Below are positions 39,804-47,737 of a DNA stretch of 64,000 bases, in pieces. The notes below the pieces were generated by a model, which searched no databases, had not been told where the DNA came from, and saw only the letters and a program-made list of their open reading frames with translations. Source of the stretch: Donghicola eburneus. Lineage in GTDB: Bacteria; Pseudomonadota; Alphaproteobacteria; Rhodobacterales; Rhodobacteraceae. Made by a program: the position numbers and the translations under genes. Position 1 is the first letter of the stretch, and each line of letters opens with the position of its first letter. Location: positions 372,001 through 436,000 of the forward strand of contig NZ_FOXY01000003.1 in NCBI RefSeq assembly GCF_900115865.1, read 5' to 3'.

Positions 39804-40223
39804 ATGGATTTCACAAAAAACGAGGCACGCATCAGGGCCAGCTTTGCGCAGCAGTCAATGATGCACACCATTGGCGCGGAACTGGCCGAGATCACCGAGG
39901 GCAGTGTCACGATCACGGCCCCTGTGTCAGACGGGGTTCAGCAGCAACAGGGTTTTGCCCATGGCGGGATGCTGTTCAGCATTGCGGACAGCGCGGCGGG
40001 CTATGCGGCTTTGACCGTGTTGCCAGAGGAGGCCGAGGTCATGTCGGTTGAGGTAAAGATCAACTTCCTTGCCCCCGGATCGGGCCAGCTCGAGGCCACT
40101 GGACGTGTGATCAAACCGGGCCGGAGGCTGGTGGTCGTGGCGGCGGATGTCTGGTCCGTGGACAATGGTAAACGCAAGCATGTGGCGATCCTACAGGGCA
40201 CAATGATCCCTGTCGGGGCGTAA
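39804..40223 (+). CDS. PaaI family hotdog-fold thioesterase
   Basis: A 139-residue hotdog-fold protein of the PaaI type, probably hydrolysing an acyl-CoA thioester. The active-site helix motif QQQGFAHGGMLFSIADSAAG near residues 46-65 contains the HGG catalytic region and an Asp, as in PaaI. VEVKINFLAPG near residue 78 is the second family block. AGGGGAGAG precedes the ATG. It stands alone between argP and the queuosine operon, 82 bases before queC. The substrate is not known. Confidence 0.85.
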   Translation: MDFTKNEARIRASFAQQSMMHTIGAELAEITEGSVTITAPVSDGVQQQQGFAHGGMLFSIADSAAGYAALTVLPEEAEVMSVEVKINFLAPGSGQLEATGRVIKPGRRLVVVAADVWSVDNGKRKHVAILQGTMIPVGA

Positions 40224-40263
40224 GGCTTGCCAAAACGGGTGATCAGTCGTAGACGCACGCCCA

Positions 40264-40300
40264 ACCGGTCGCAGCCTACCCGGTACATCAAAACAAGGGA
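40264..40300 (+). ncRNA. preQ1-I riboswitch controlling queC translation
   Basis: A compact preQ1-I riboswitch just before queC. P1 is a 5-bp stem, ACCGG (40264-40268) with CCGGU (40280-40284). The loop begins UCGCAG (40269-40274), and the cytosine before the 3' P1 strand (40279) matches the preQ1-reading base. The tail CAAAACAAGGG (40289-40299) forms the pseudoknot and also serves as the ribosome site, six bases before ATG 40306. These elements match the Thermoanaerobacter tengcongensis aptamer as I remember it, including the identical 11-base tail. Ligand binding should hide the AAGGG and repress queCDEF translation. Confidence 0.85.
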
Positions 40301-40305
40301 CACTG

Positions 40306-41007
40306 ATGAAAACGATTGTAATCTGCTCGGGCGGACTGGATTCCGTATCCCTCGCCCACATGGTCGCTGATCAGCACGAGCTGACGCGACTGGTGTCGTT
40401 CGACTATGGTCAACGCCACCGCAAAGAACTGGACTATGCCGCTCTGGCCGCGACACGGCTTGGGGTGCCCCATGACATCATCGACATGCGGACCATTGGC
40501 GCGGCGCTGACAGGATCGGCCCTGACCGATGATATCGATGTGCCCGATGGTCACTACGCTGAAGAAACCATGAAGATCACCGTGGTCCCGAACCGCAACG
40601 CGATCATGCTGACCATCGCCTTTGGCGTGGCGGCGGCGAATGGGGATCAGGCCGTGGCCACAGCGGTGCATGGCGGGGACCACTTTATCTACCCCGATTG
40701 CCGCCCTGCCTTTGCCGAGGCGTTCAATACCATGCAAAAGGCCGCTCTGGACGGGTATGCGGATGTGTCCCTGTACACGCCGTTCGTTCACCGGACCAAA
40801 GCTGATATCGTGACCGAAGGCGCCAAGCACAACACCCCCTTTGCCGAGACATGGTCTTGCTACAAGGGCGGCGCGCACCACTGCGGCCGCTGCGGCACCT
40901 GTGTGGAACGTCGCGAGGCCTTCCATCTGGCGGGTGTCGCTGACCCCACGGTCTATGACGATCCCGATTTCTGGCAGGCTGCCATTTCAGCGCACGAGGG
41001 CAAGTGA
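40306..41007 (+). CDS. queC: 7-cyano-7-deazaguanine synthase QueC
   Basis: Converts carboxy-deazaguanine to preQ0 with ATP and ammonia, in queuosine tRNA biosynthesis. It has the N-type ATP-pyrophosphatase P-loop CSGGLDSVS near residue 8, and a zinc cluster in CYKGGAHHCGRCGTC near residue 186. The length of 233 residues is normal. The start is set by the preQ1 riboswitch, whose AAGGG tail lies six bases upstream. QueD starts in its stop codon (TGATG). Confidence 0.95.
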   Translation: MKTIVICSGGLDSVSLAHMVADQHELTRLVSFDYGQRHRKELDYAALAATRLGVPHDIIDMRTIGAALTGSALTDDIDVPDGHYAEETMKITVVPNRNAIMLTIAFGVAAANGDQAVATAVHGGDHFIYPDCRPAFAEAFNTMQKAALDGYADVSLYTPFVHRTKADIVTEGAKHNTPFAETWSCYKGGAHHCGRCGTCVERREAFHLAGVADPTVYDDPDFWQAAISAHEGK

Positions 41008-41360
41008 TGTTCCGTATCAGCAAAGAATTCCACTTCTCGGCCTCGCACCAGTTGGCGCATCTACCTGATGATCACCAGTGCGCGCGTCTGCACGGTCACA
41101 ACTACATCGTGGTTGTCGAACTGTCGGCGGCAGAGCTGAACAGCGATGGCTTCGTGCGGGATTACCACGAACTCAAGCCGCTCAAGACATACATCGATGA
41201 TGTGTTCGACCACCGTCACCTGAACGATGTGATGGATGTGGCCTCGACCGCAGAGAACATGTCCAAGCATTTCTACGACTGGTGTAAGGCCCGCTGGCCC
41301 GAAGTGACCGCCGTCAAGGTCAGCGAGACTCCGAAGACTTGGGCTGAATACCGGCCATGA
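41007..41360 (+). CDS. queD: 6-carboxytetrahydropterin synthase QueD
   Basis: Makes 6-carboxytetrahydropterin from dihydroneopterin triphosphate, the first committed step toward queuosine after GTP cyclohydrolase. Zinc and catalytic residues are visible: FHFSASHQL near residue 8, C-ARLHGHNY near residue 24, and DHRHLND near residue 69. The length of 117 residues is normal. It overlaps both queC and queE by one or four bases, so the operon is tightly coupled. GTG 41004 in frame is less likely than ATG 41007. Confidence 0.94.
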   Translation: MFRISKEFHFSASHQLAHLPDDHQCARLHGHNYIVVVELSAAELNSDGFVRDYHELKPLKTYIDDVFDHRHLNDVMDVASTAENMSKHFYDWCKARWPEVTAVKVSETPKTWAEYRP

Positions 41361-42064
41361 CCCTGCGCATTGTCGAAATTTTCGGCCCAACGATCCAAGG
41401 CGAAGGCGCCTTGATCGGGGAGCCGACGGTATTCGTTCGCGCGGGCGGGTGTGATTACCGGTGTAGCTGGTGTGACAGTCTGCACGCGGTGGACAGCGCC
41501 TATCGCGACACGTGGAAACCGATGTCCGCGGAACAGGTGTTCGCGCAGGTCGAGGAGCTGTCGGGCGGCCAGCCTCTGACCATCAGCATCAGTGGCGGCA
41601 ATCCCGCGATTCAGGACTTTGCCGCCGTCATCGCGATGGGCAAAGCCAAGGGCTATCGCTTTGCCTGCGAGACCCAAGGGTCGATCAGCCGCCCTTGGTT
41701 TGGCGATCTGGACACGCTGGTTCTGTCGCCCAAACCCCCAAGCAGCGGTGAAACGGTGGACTGGGACGCCTTTGACGCCTGTGTGCAGGCAGGGCAGGGC
41801 GCAGGGCAGACCGTGATGAAGATCGTCATCTTTGACGATGTGGACTACGCTTGGGCCAAGGACGCGCACGCTAGGCATCCCGACCTGCCGCTCTATCTCC
41901 AACCGGGTAATCCCGATGTGGACCCCGATCTGCCTGTGGACCCGCAGGCGCTGGCCGACCGTTTGCTTTGGCTGACCGAGACAACCATGGCGGACCGCTG
42001 GTTCGCCCCCCGCATTCTGCCGCAACTGCATGTCCTGATCTGGGGCAACAAGCGCGGCGTTTGA
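41357..42064 (+). CDS. queE: 7-carboxy-7-deazaguanine synthase QueE
   Basis: Radical SAM enzyme that contracts the pterin ring to form 7-carboxy-7-deazaguanine. The cluster motif is [12 protein letters not shown] near residue 31, the CxxxCxxC that holds the 4Fe-4S cluster. [18 protein letters not shown] precedes it, and the SAM-binding [11 protein letters not shown] is near residue 77. The length of 235 residues is normal. Its start overlaps the queD stop. Confidence 0.94.
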   Translation: MTLRIVEIFGPTIQGEGALIGEPTVFVRAGGCDYRCSWCDSLHAVDSAYRDTWKPMSAEQVFAQVEELSGGQPLTISISGGNPAIQDFAAVIAMGKAKGYRFACETQGSISRPWFGDLDTLVLSPKPPSSGETVDWDAFDACVQAGQGAGQTVMKIVIFDDVDYAWAKDAHARHPDLPLYLQPGNPDVDPDLPVDPQALADRLLWLTETTMADRWFAPRILPQLHVLIWGNKRGV

Positions 42065-42079
42065 ACAGGATCGACTGAC

Positions 42080-42544
42080 ATGATCGACAGCATCTATAGC
42101 AACCTCAAGCAGCTTGGCGGCGCGACCGTCATGCCCCAGTCCCCCGAAGAGGCAGAGCTGGAGCGTGTGCAGAACCCCCAAGCCGACGTTCTGTACAACG
42201 TGCGCTTCACCGCGCCCGAATTCACCTCGCTGTGCCCGATGACGGGCCAGCCCGACTTCGCGCACCTGATGATCGACTACGTTCCCGGTGAGTGGCTGGT
42301 CGAAAGCAAATCATTGAAGCTGTTCCTTGGCTCGTTCCGCAATCACGGTGCGTTCCACGAGGATTGCACGATCAGCATCGCGCGCCGTCTGGCGGATTTC
42401 CTAGACCCGAAATGGCTGCGGATCGGCGGCTACTGGTACCCGCGCGGCGGCATTCCGATCGATGTGCATTACCAAACCGGACCCATCCCCGAGGGCGTCT
42501 GGATCCCCGACCAAGGCGTTCCCCCGTACCGCGGTCGCGGCTAG
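42080..42544 (+). CDS. queF: NADPH-dependent 7-cyano-7-deazaguanine reductase QueF
   Basis: Reduces the nitrile of preQ0 to the amine of preQ1, using NADPH. The short single-domain form (154 residues). The nucleophile cysteine lies in [16 protein letters not shown] near residue 52, and the family motif [22 protein letters not shown] is near residues 74-95 (blocks SKSLKLF and FHEDC). It ends the que operon and is followed by a strong terminator. Its product is the ligand of the riboswitch before queC, closing a feedback loop. Confidence 0.94.
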   Translation: MIDSIYSNLKQLGGATVMPQSPEEAELERVQNPQADVLYNVRFTAPEFTSLCPMTGQPDFAHLMIDYVPGEWLVESKSLKLFLGSFRNHGAFHEDCTISIARRLADFLDPKWLRIGGYWYPRGGIPIDVHYQTGPIPEGVWIPDQGVPPYRGRG

Positions 42545-42558
42545 TGGTATTGAGCCAG

Positions 42559-42589
42559 CCCCTGCCTAAAAAGGCAGGGGTTTTCTTTT
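42559..42589 (+). terminator. Intrinsic terminator after queF
   Basis: An 8-bp stem CCCCTGCC (42559-42566) / GGCAGGGG (42573-42580) with a six-base loop, followed by TTTTCTTTT. Confidence 0.92.
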
Positions 42590-42755
42590 GCTGCCGGAAA
42601 AACTCATATTTTTCTTGGCGGTTAGCGGACTGTTATCAATCAGGAAATCGTGATCAGCGGGAACCTGCTGTCCGAAAGGCGGGAACCAACGCCTTTGATA
42701 CTCGTTAGTGGGGCTAGAACTAAAAAGTAACCGTGCAAACGGAGGGTCCAACCCA

Positions 42756-44402
42756 ATGAGTAGCAAGATGCAGCAACACCAGCTGCTTTTCTTTCCCAAA
42801 GTCCATAAACGCGTGTTCCCGATCTCGGCTTTGCTGATCGTTGGTTTCATTATTTTTGGCGCATTTTTTAATGAGCAGGCGAATGCACTGTTCGGTGGCA
42901 TCCAGACATGGTTCGCAGACACCCTCGGGTGGGCGATGATCATCGAGGTGAACATCTTTGTCATCGCGACGATCTATTTGGCGTTCGGCAAGTTCGGGGA
43001 TATCCGCCTTGGGCGGATGACCGAGAAACCGGCCTACGATCTGTTCAGCTGGACGGCTATGCTGTTTTCGGCGGGCATCGGGATTGGTCTGATTTATTGG
43101 GGTGTGGCCGAGCCGCTCTATCATTATTTCGCGCCACCGATGGGGGACCCCGAAACCGAGGCCGCAGCCAAGCAGGCCATGGTCATTTCTTTCCTGCACT
43201 GGGGTTTCCACGGTTGGGCGATCTACGCGATCGTTGCGCTGGCGCTAGCCTATTTCCACTTCCGCAAGGGGCTGCCGCTGACCATCCGCTCTGCGCTGTA
43301 CCCGCTGCTGGGTGACAAGATTTACGGTCCTTGGGGGGACGCGGTCGATATTCTGGCGGTCTTCGGTACCATGTTCGGTATCGTGACGTCGCTGGGACTG
43401 GGCGCGATGCAGATCAACTCTGGTTTGGGTGAAGTCTTTGGCATCGGTCAGTCGGTGACTGTGCAGATCATCATCATTGCGCTGATTACTCTGGCCGCGA
43501 CCATCTCGGTCGTGGCGGGTCTGGATGGCGGCATCAAACGTCTGTCGAACTTGAATGTCAGCTTCAGCCTGCTGTTCCTGTTGTTCCTGCTGATCGTTGG
43601 CCCGACCGTATTCATCTTTGATCTGTTTGTTCAAAGCTACGGGGACTATCTGGCGAACTTCGTCTCGTGGGCGACATGGACCGAGGCGTATACCGCAGAC
43701 GGCACCTGGCAGAACGGCTGGACTATCTTCTACTGGGCGTGGTGGATCAGCTGGAGCCCCTTTGTCGGTGTGTTCGTTGCCCGTATTTCGCGTGGCCGTA
43801 CCATCCGTGAGTTCCTGCTGGGGGTGATGCTGCTGCCGACCTCGATCATGTTCTTCTGGTTTTCGGCCTTTGGCGGCACGGCATTGAACATCTCGCTGGG
43901 TGGTGATCCGGCGCTGGTGGACGCAACCCGTAACAGCTATGGCGATGCGATGTTCGCTCTGCTGCAGTACCTGCCGGGGACCGAGATCCTGTCGGGTCTG
44001 ACCATCATCCTGATCGTGCTTTGGTTCGTGACGTCGTCGGACTCAGGTTCCTTTGTGATCGATATGCTGACTGCCGGTGGTGATCCGAACCCGCCCAAGG
44101 TTCAGCGCATCTTCTGGGCCGTAACCGAAGGTGCCGTCGCATCGGTTCTGCTGGTCGCAGGCGGTCTGAACGCCCTGCAGGCGGCAGCGGTCGTGGCAGG
44201 CTTCCCCTTTGCGGTGGTGTGTATGCTGATCCTGATCGGTCTGGTCAAAGCCCTGCGCTGGGACACGCTGATCATGTATCGCCACAACCAAGTTTACCGG
44301 AACGACGAGGAGGCAGATCACGCCATGCCACCCGAGCTCCCCGGTGAACTCTATGGGGCAGAGCCGACAGTCGGCGATGCGGCCTCTCAGCCTGCGGAAT
44401 AA
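42756..44402 (+). CDS. BCCT family transporter (betaine/carnitine/choline type)
   Basis: A 548-residue secondary transporter with about twelve membrane helices, taking up quaternary amines or related compatible solutes such as glycine betaine. Characteristic blocks: FSAGIGIGLIYWGVAEPLYH near residue 101, and the signature WAWWISWSPFVGVFVARISRGR near residues 328-349. The ATG at 42756 has GGAGGG upstream. It stands alone between two terminators. The preferred substrate (betaine, choline, DMSP) cannot be told; osmoprotection fits a marine lifestyle. Confidence 0.92.
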   Translation: MSSKMQQHQLLFFPKVHKRVFPISALLIVGFIIFGAFFNEQANALFGGIQTWFADTLGWAMIIEVNIFVIATIYLAFGKFGDIRLGRMTEKPAYDLFSWTAMLFSAGIGIGLIYWGVAEPLYHYFAPPMGDPETEAAAKQAMVISFLHWGFHGWAIYAIVALALAYFHFRKGLPLTIRSALYPLLGDKIYGPWGDAVDILAVFGTMFGIVTSLGLGAMQINSGLGEVFGIGQSVTVQIIIIALITLAATISVVAGLDGGIKRLSNLNVSFSLLFLLFLLIVGPTVFIFDLFVQSYGDYLANFVSWATWTEAYTADGTWQNGWTIFYWAWWISWSPFVGVFVARISRGRTIREFLLGVMLLPTSIMFFWFSAFGGTALNISLGGDPALVDATRNSYGDAMFALLQYLPGTEILSGLTIILIVLWFVTSSDSGSFVIDMLTAGGDPNPPKVQRIFWAVTEGAVASVLLVAGGLNALQAAAVVAGFPFAVVCMLILIGLVKALRWDTLIMYRHNQVYRNDEEADHAMPPELPGELYGAEPTVGDAASQPAE

Positions 44403-44428
44403 GACGCGCGAAACAAAGAACACCAAAA

Positions 44429-44457
44429 GCCCCGATCGTTTCCGGTCGGGGCCTTTT
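44429..44457 (+). terminator. Intrinsic terminator after the BCCT gene
   Basis: Stem GCCCCGA at 44429-44435 with TCGGGGC at 44446-44452, extended inward by two to three more pairs, followed by TTTTT. Confidence 0.9.
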
Positions 44458-44591
44458 TCGTGTCTCACAATGATCCTATGCCCTGAACAGGTAGTCCAAT
44501 GGCTGTCTCCAATTGGCCCCATGGATAGCTGAGCGCCGCGCTCTGCGTCAGGTAATCTTGAGTCGTTGAACACAACTCGGGGTTTCAAGGC

Positions 44592-46139
44592 ATGGCATCG
44601 CTTGGGCGGCAGGCACGGCAGGGACGGGGGATCATGGCGGCAGTATGTGCTGCCATGATGATGACTGTGTCCGGTGCCAAGGTGGCCGAAGCGCTGGAAA
44701 CCCTGCCAGAGCTGCGCGTGGAGGCCGATGATCTGACCGCCGCTGAACGTGGCGATCCCGCGCGGCTGCAAGTGTCGTTGTCCGAGCGCCCACGGTCCGA
44801 AGTCACTTTACTGGCCTACGGGGATGCCGAATGCCGCGTCACGCCGACCAAGCTGGTTTTGCGGCCGCGCAATTGGTCGCGACCACAGACTTTGACCGTC
44901 ACCGCCATTCCCGATGCCGCGCCAGAGGGGCCACACAGCTGCCAGCCGACCGTCCGGTTGGAGACCCGAGATCGGAAGTTCAAGGCCGCAGCGGCTGCGC
45001 TGCCAAAGGTGGCTGTCCACGATGATCTGGTTGACCGAGTCGCTGACCGTTTGGCTGCAATCCTGCGGAAGGATTTTTCAACGACGCTTGTGGTGCAGCA
45101 GTCCGCGCTGGACGGCATGCTGACCGCCGCGCTAAACCGCCTGAAGCGCGGGCGGTACGGGTTGCGCTGCGGTGAGACGTCGCCTTTCGATCTGGCAGGT
45201 CAGGTCGAGGTCAAAGAGACCAAGCGCGGAGTGAGCGGGACCTTTGGTGATGCGGTCTATCATTGCCGCACGTCCCAACGCCGGATCAGTTCTGGACGCT
45301 TTGCTTTGTCCACATCTGATACTTTGGGCCGCCAGTCGATGCTCAGCTATCGGCACCAGCGAGAGCAGCAATCCAGCAGGACGCTGCGCGGGTTCTTTCT
45401 GGGCGGGTACGGCAGCGAGACAGCGGTTGAAAAGCTGGGGACGGGCACGATCACTGGCGCTGGGGCACAAGGCGGCTTCTACGGCGCAGAGCGGTTCCGC
45501 AAGGTGCTGATGCTCAGCTACTACGCGGCTGCTGCGACGGGGCGTCACAGCTATGATCTGGAGTTTGCCCAAACCGGCGGAGAGATTGGTACCCGTGGTG
45601 CCTACACCTATGGCGCAGGTCTAGCAGGGATTGCCCTGTCTGGTCAGCGTGCAGCGGGCCCAACGATTTTGCACCCCAAAGCGGGCATGCACATGGCTTA
45701 CGGGCAGGTCGGCGACACGGATGTTCAGGCCGATCGTGCTGGGCTCGATGTCTCTGGTACCGTTGACATCCCCGACTACAAAGGTCTGCGCAGCGCGCTC
45801 GAGCTTGGGGTCGAGTATGCGCGGCCAGCGCCCCATGGAAACGGGTGGGACCGGTCGCTTTGGCTCGCACCCAAGGCGCAGTGCCTGTCCGATGTGCTGC
45901 AAGGCGATCTGGACTGCGGCAGTGGCCTAAGTGTGACCTACGAGGTGGCCCACAGCGTCAGCGGGACCTCTTATAGTGTGACTGTAGATGCAGAAGCCGA
46001 TCGTAAAACGCGCCGTCGGTCGATTGCGTTGGCCCAAGTCCAAGGACTTGGCGAAAACGCGGGCGAGGCACGGGCATTCTTGGCGTTGGACGATCAAGCG
46101 AAGCCTGTCTACGGCTACGAGCTCAGTCTCGATTTCTGA
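44592..46139 (+). CDS. Exported protein with beta-sandwich motif and predicted C-terminal outer-membrane barrel (unrecognised)
   Basis: A 515-residue protein not matched to a named family. It has a signal-like N-terminus (residues about 14-35, ending near AEALE). Residues about 90-110 show NWSRPQTLTVTAIPD, a motif typical of Calx-beta/cadherin-like strands in bacterial surface proteins. The second half (about 230-515) alternates short hydrophobic and polar stretches with glycines and aromatics, and ends in YELSLDF. A terminal Phe is usual for outer-membrane beta-barrels. It heads the polysaccharide locus without a known exporter of the Wza type nearby. Possible roles are a polysaccharide outlet or an adhesin; neither is shown. 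Confidence 0.6.
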   Translation: MASLGRQARQGRGIMAAVCAAMMMTVSGAKVAEALETLPELRVEADDLTAAERGDPARLQVSLSERPRSEVTLLAYGDAECRVTPTKLVLRPRNWSRPQTLTVTAIPDAAPEGPHSCQPTVRLETRDRKFKAAAAALPKVAVHDDLVDRVADRLAAILRKDFSTTLVVQQSALDGMLTAALNRLKRGRYGLRCGETSPFDLAGQVEVKETKRGVSGTFGDAVYHCRTSQRRISSGRFALSTSDTLGRQSMLSYRHQREQQSSRTLRGFFLGGYGSETAVEKLGTGTITGAGAQGGFYGAERFRKVLMLSYYAAAATGRHSYDLEFAQTGGEIGTRGAYTYGAGLAGIALSGQRAAGPTILHPKAGMHMAYGQVGDTDVQADRAGLDVSGTVDIPDYKGLRSALELGVEYARPAPHGNGWDRSLWLAPKAQCLSDVLQGDLDCGSGLSVTYEVAHSVSGTSYSVTVDAEADRKTRRRSIALAQVQGLGENAGEARAFLALDDQAKPVYGYELSLDF

Positions 46140-46222
46140 ACAATCGCCACAAAATCGGCCCAATTTCCGTATTTAGGAAATGGTTAACGTGTAATCTTAA
46201 GTGTCGTTTTGTGGAGCTGTCG

Positions 46223-46279
46223 GTGTCGAGCGCGTTTTACAAGTCAACTGCATCCGCAGTCCTGCGCAGCAGGGGCTAA
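46223..46279 (+). other. Possible 18-codon leader in frame with the flippase gene
   Basis: A GTG at 46223, with GGAG seven bases before it, opens 18 codons and ends at TAA two codons before the flippase ATG, in the same reading frame. It may be a translated leader, or the original N-terminus of the flippase cut off by a nonsense codon. The flippase has its own AGGGG ribosome site. Confidence 0.3.
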
Positions 46280-46282
46280 TTT

Positions 46283-47719
46283 ATGCGGGCAGGGGCCTCT
46301 CAGTTTCTGGTGCAGCTCATTGGGCTGGGGCTGGCAGTCGCGATCTCGGTGGCGATCAGCCACGGGCTTGGCGCGTCGGCAGAGGCGGACGCCTTTTTAC
46401 TTGGCCGCCGACTGGTCACGGGGCTGCAAGAGGTCTTGGTTCAAGTTCTGACACTGGTGTTTCTGCCGATGGTTGCAATGCGCGCGGGCAAAGCGGCTTT
46501 GCTGCGTTTGGGCTTTTGGGTAGCGGCTGCTGGTCTGCTGATTGCTTTGGCGTTCGCCGCACTGTCTGGCCCGATCGTCGTCGCCATCGCACCAGAGATG
46601 CAGGGCGAGACCGCTGCCATGGCCCGCCGCGTGATTGTTGTTTTGTCCGGTTCTCTGCCCCTCGCCTTGGTCGGCGTTTTGATGGGGGCGGCGTTGAACC
46701 TGAGCGGACGTTTCGGCTGGCCCGCCTTGGCGCGGCTGGCGCCGCGGGCCATGGTCCTTGGGGTTTTTCTCGCTGGGCTTGGCGCGTCCCAAAGCGTCAT
46801 GTGGGCAGCTGCAGGGTTTGTGGCCGGAAATGCCGTGGCGCTCTTGTTGATGCTGCCCTTGGTGCGACCGCTAGAGGCCCCGACATCGCAGGTCACGCCC
46901 CATGTCGGCGCTGCACTTTTGCTGGTGGCAGGCGCGCAGGGTGCACTGTGGCTGGAGACGGCGCTTGCCGCGCGCGCGGGTGTTGGTGGCATTACACTAT
47001 TGGAGATGGGGCAACGCGTGGTGGCACTGCTGGGAAATACACTGGCCCTCGCGCTTGTGATGCCGGCATTCGCCAAGTGGACCGCGCGGCCTGATGAACG
47101 CACCGGTCGACACTTCTGGAAATTGGCGGCGGCAGGCACGGCGCTTCTGGTTTTGGCGCAGGGCCTGCTCATGATCCTAGCACCACGCATTGTGGCGAAT
47201 GTGTTGGGCCAAGGCGCATTGGGGGCAGAGGGCCAAGAGGCCTTGTTGCCGGTGATCTGGATCCTTGCCCTTGCGCCCTTTGCGACGCTGCTCTCGCGAC
47301 TTTTAGTGGTCTGGCGGATCACAGGCGCGGGTGGGCATCTGGGACAGGTTGGCTTGGCCGTTGTGGTGGATCTGTGCGTGCGTTCCATCCTTGGGCTGAC
47401 GTTGTTGCCGACGATTGGCGTGCAAGCGGTCGCGTTGGGAATGGTTCTCGGGCCACTGGCATCGGCCGCTGTTCTTGGTGCGTTGTCTTGGCGGGATCTG
47501 CGTGGCGAAGGCGTCGGGTTGCTGCCTGTCCTTGGCGGTATGATGGGACTGGCGGCGGGTGTCGTAGTGATGTGGACCGCTCCGTTGGTTCTCCCATGGT
47601 TTGCAGAGCAGTCTATCGTTTCGACCCTCGCATTGGCGAGCCTGAGCGGCGTCGCTGCCTTGGGCGTGTTCACGATGTGGGTCCGTTGGCGCGGTCTTGT
47701 TTGGGTGTTCAGGTTTTAA
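46283..47719 (+). CDS. MurJ/MATE-like lipid-linked oligosaccharide flippase
   Basis: A 478-residue polytopic membrane protein with about 12-14 hydrophobic helices, resembling MviN/MurJ and other exporters of undecaprenyl-linked sugars. The start QFLVQLIGLGLAVAISVAIS and ADAFLLGRRLVTGLQEV near residue 37 are like the MurJ N-terminal pattern (ADAFFVAFRLPN). It is probably the Wzx-type flippase for the exopolysaccharide, since it lies beside chain-length, polymerase and glycosyltransferase genes. AGGGG precedes ATG 46283 by seven bases. See the 18-codon leader just upstream. Confidence 0.78.
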   Translation: MRAGASQFLVQLIGLGLAVAISVAISHGLGASAEADAFLLGRRLVTGLQEVLVQVLTLVFLPMVAMRAGKAALLRLGFWVAAAGLLIALAFAALSGPIVVAIAPEMQGETAAMARRVIVVLSGSLPLALVGVLMGAALNLSGRFGWPALARLAPRAMVLGVFLAGLGASQSVMWAAAGFVAGNAVALLLMLPLVRPLEAPTSQVTPHVGAALLLVAGAQGALWLETALAARAGVGGITLLEMGQRVVALLGNTLALALVMPAFAKWTARPDERTGRHFWKLAAAGTALLVLAQGLLMILAPRIVANVLGQGALGAEGQEALLPVIWILALAPFATLLSRLLVVWRITGAGGHLGQVGLAVVVDLCVRSILGLTLLPTIGVQAVALGMVLGPLASAAVLGALSWRDLRGEGVGLLPVLGGMMGLAAGVVVMWTAPLVLPWFAEQSIVSTLALASLSGVAALGVFTMWVRWRGLVWVFRF

Positions 47720-47737
47720 GGGGTGCAAAGGATGTGG

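Noticed and set aside
46180-46200. Full CtrA site (TTAA-N7-TTAA) before the flippase
   Set aside because: The two TTAA half-sites are nine bases apart, not seven, so only a half-site motif can be claimed.
46441-47673. A 410-codon minus-strand frame inside the flippase gene
   Set aside because: Composition is Thr/Pro/Ala/Arg-rich nonsense produced by the complement of a hydrophobic GC-rich gene.
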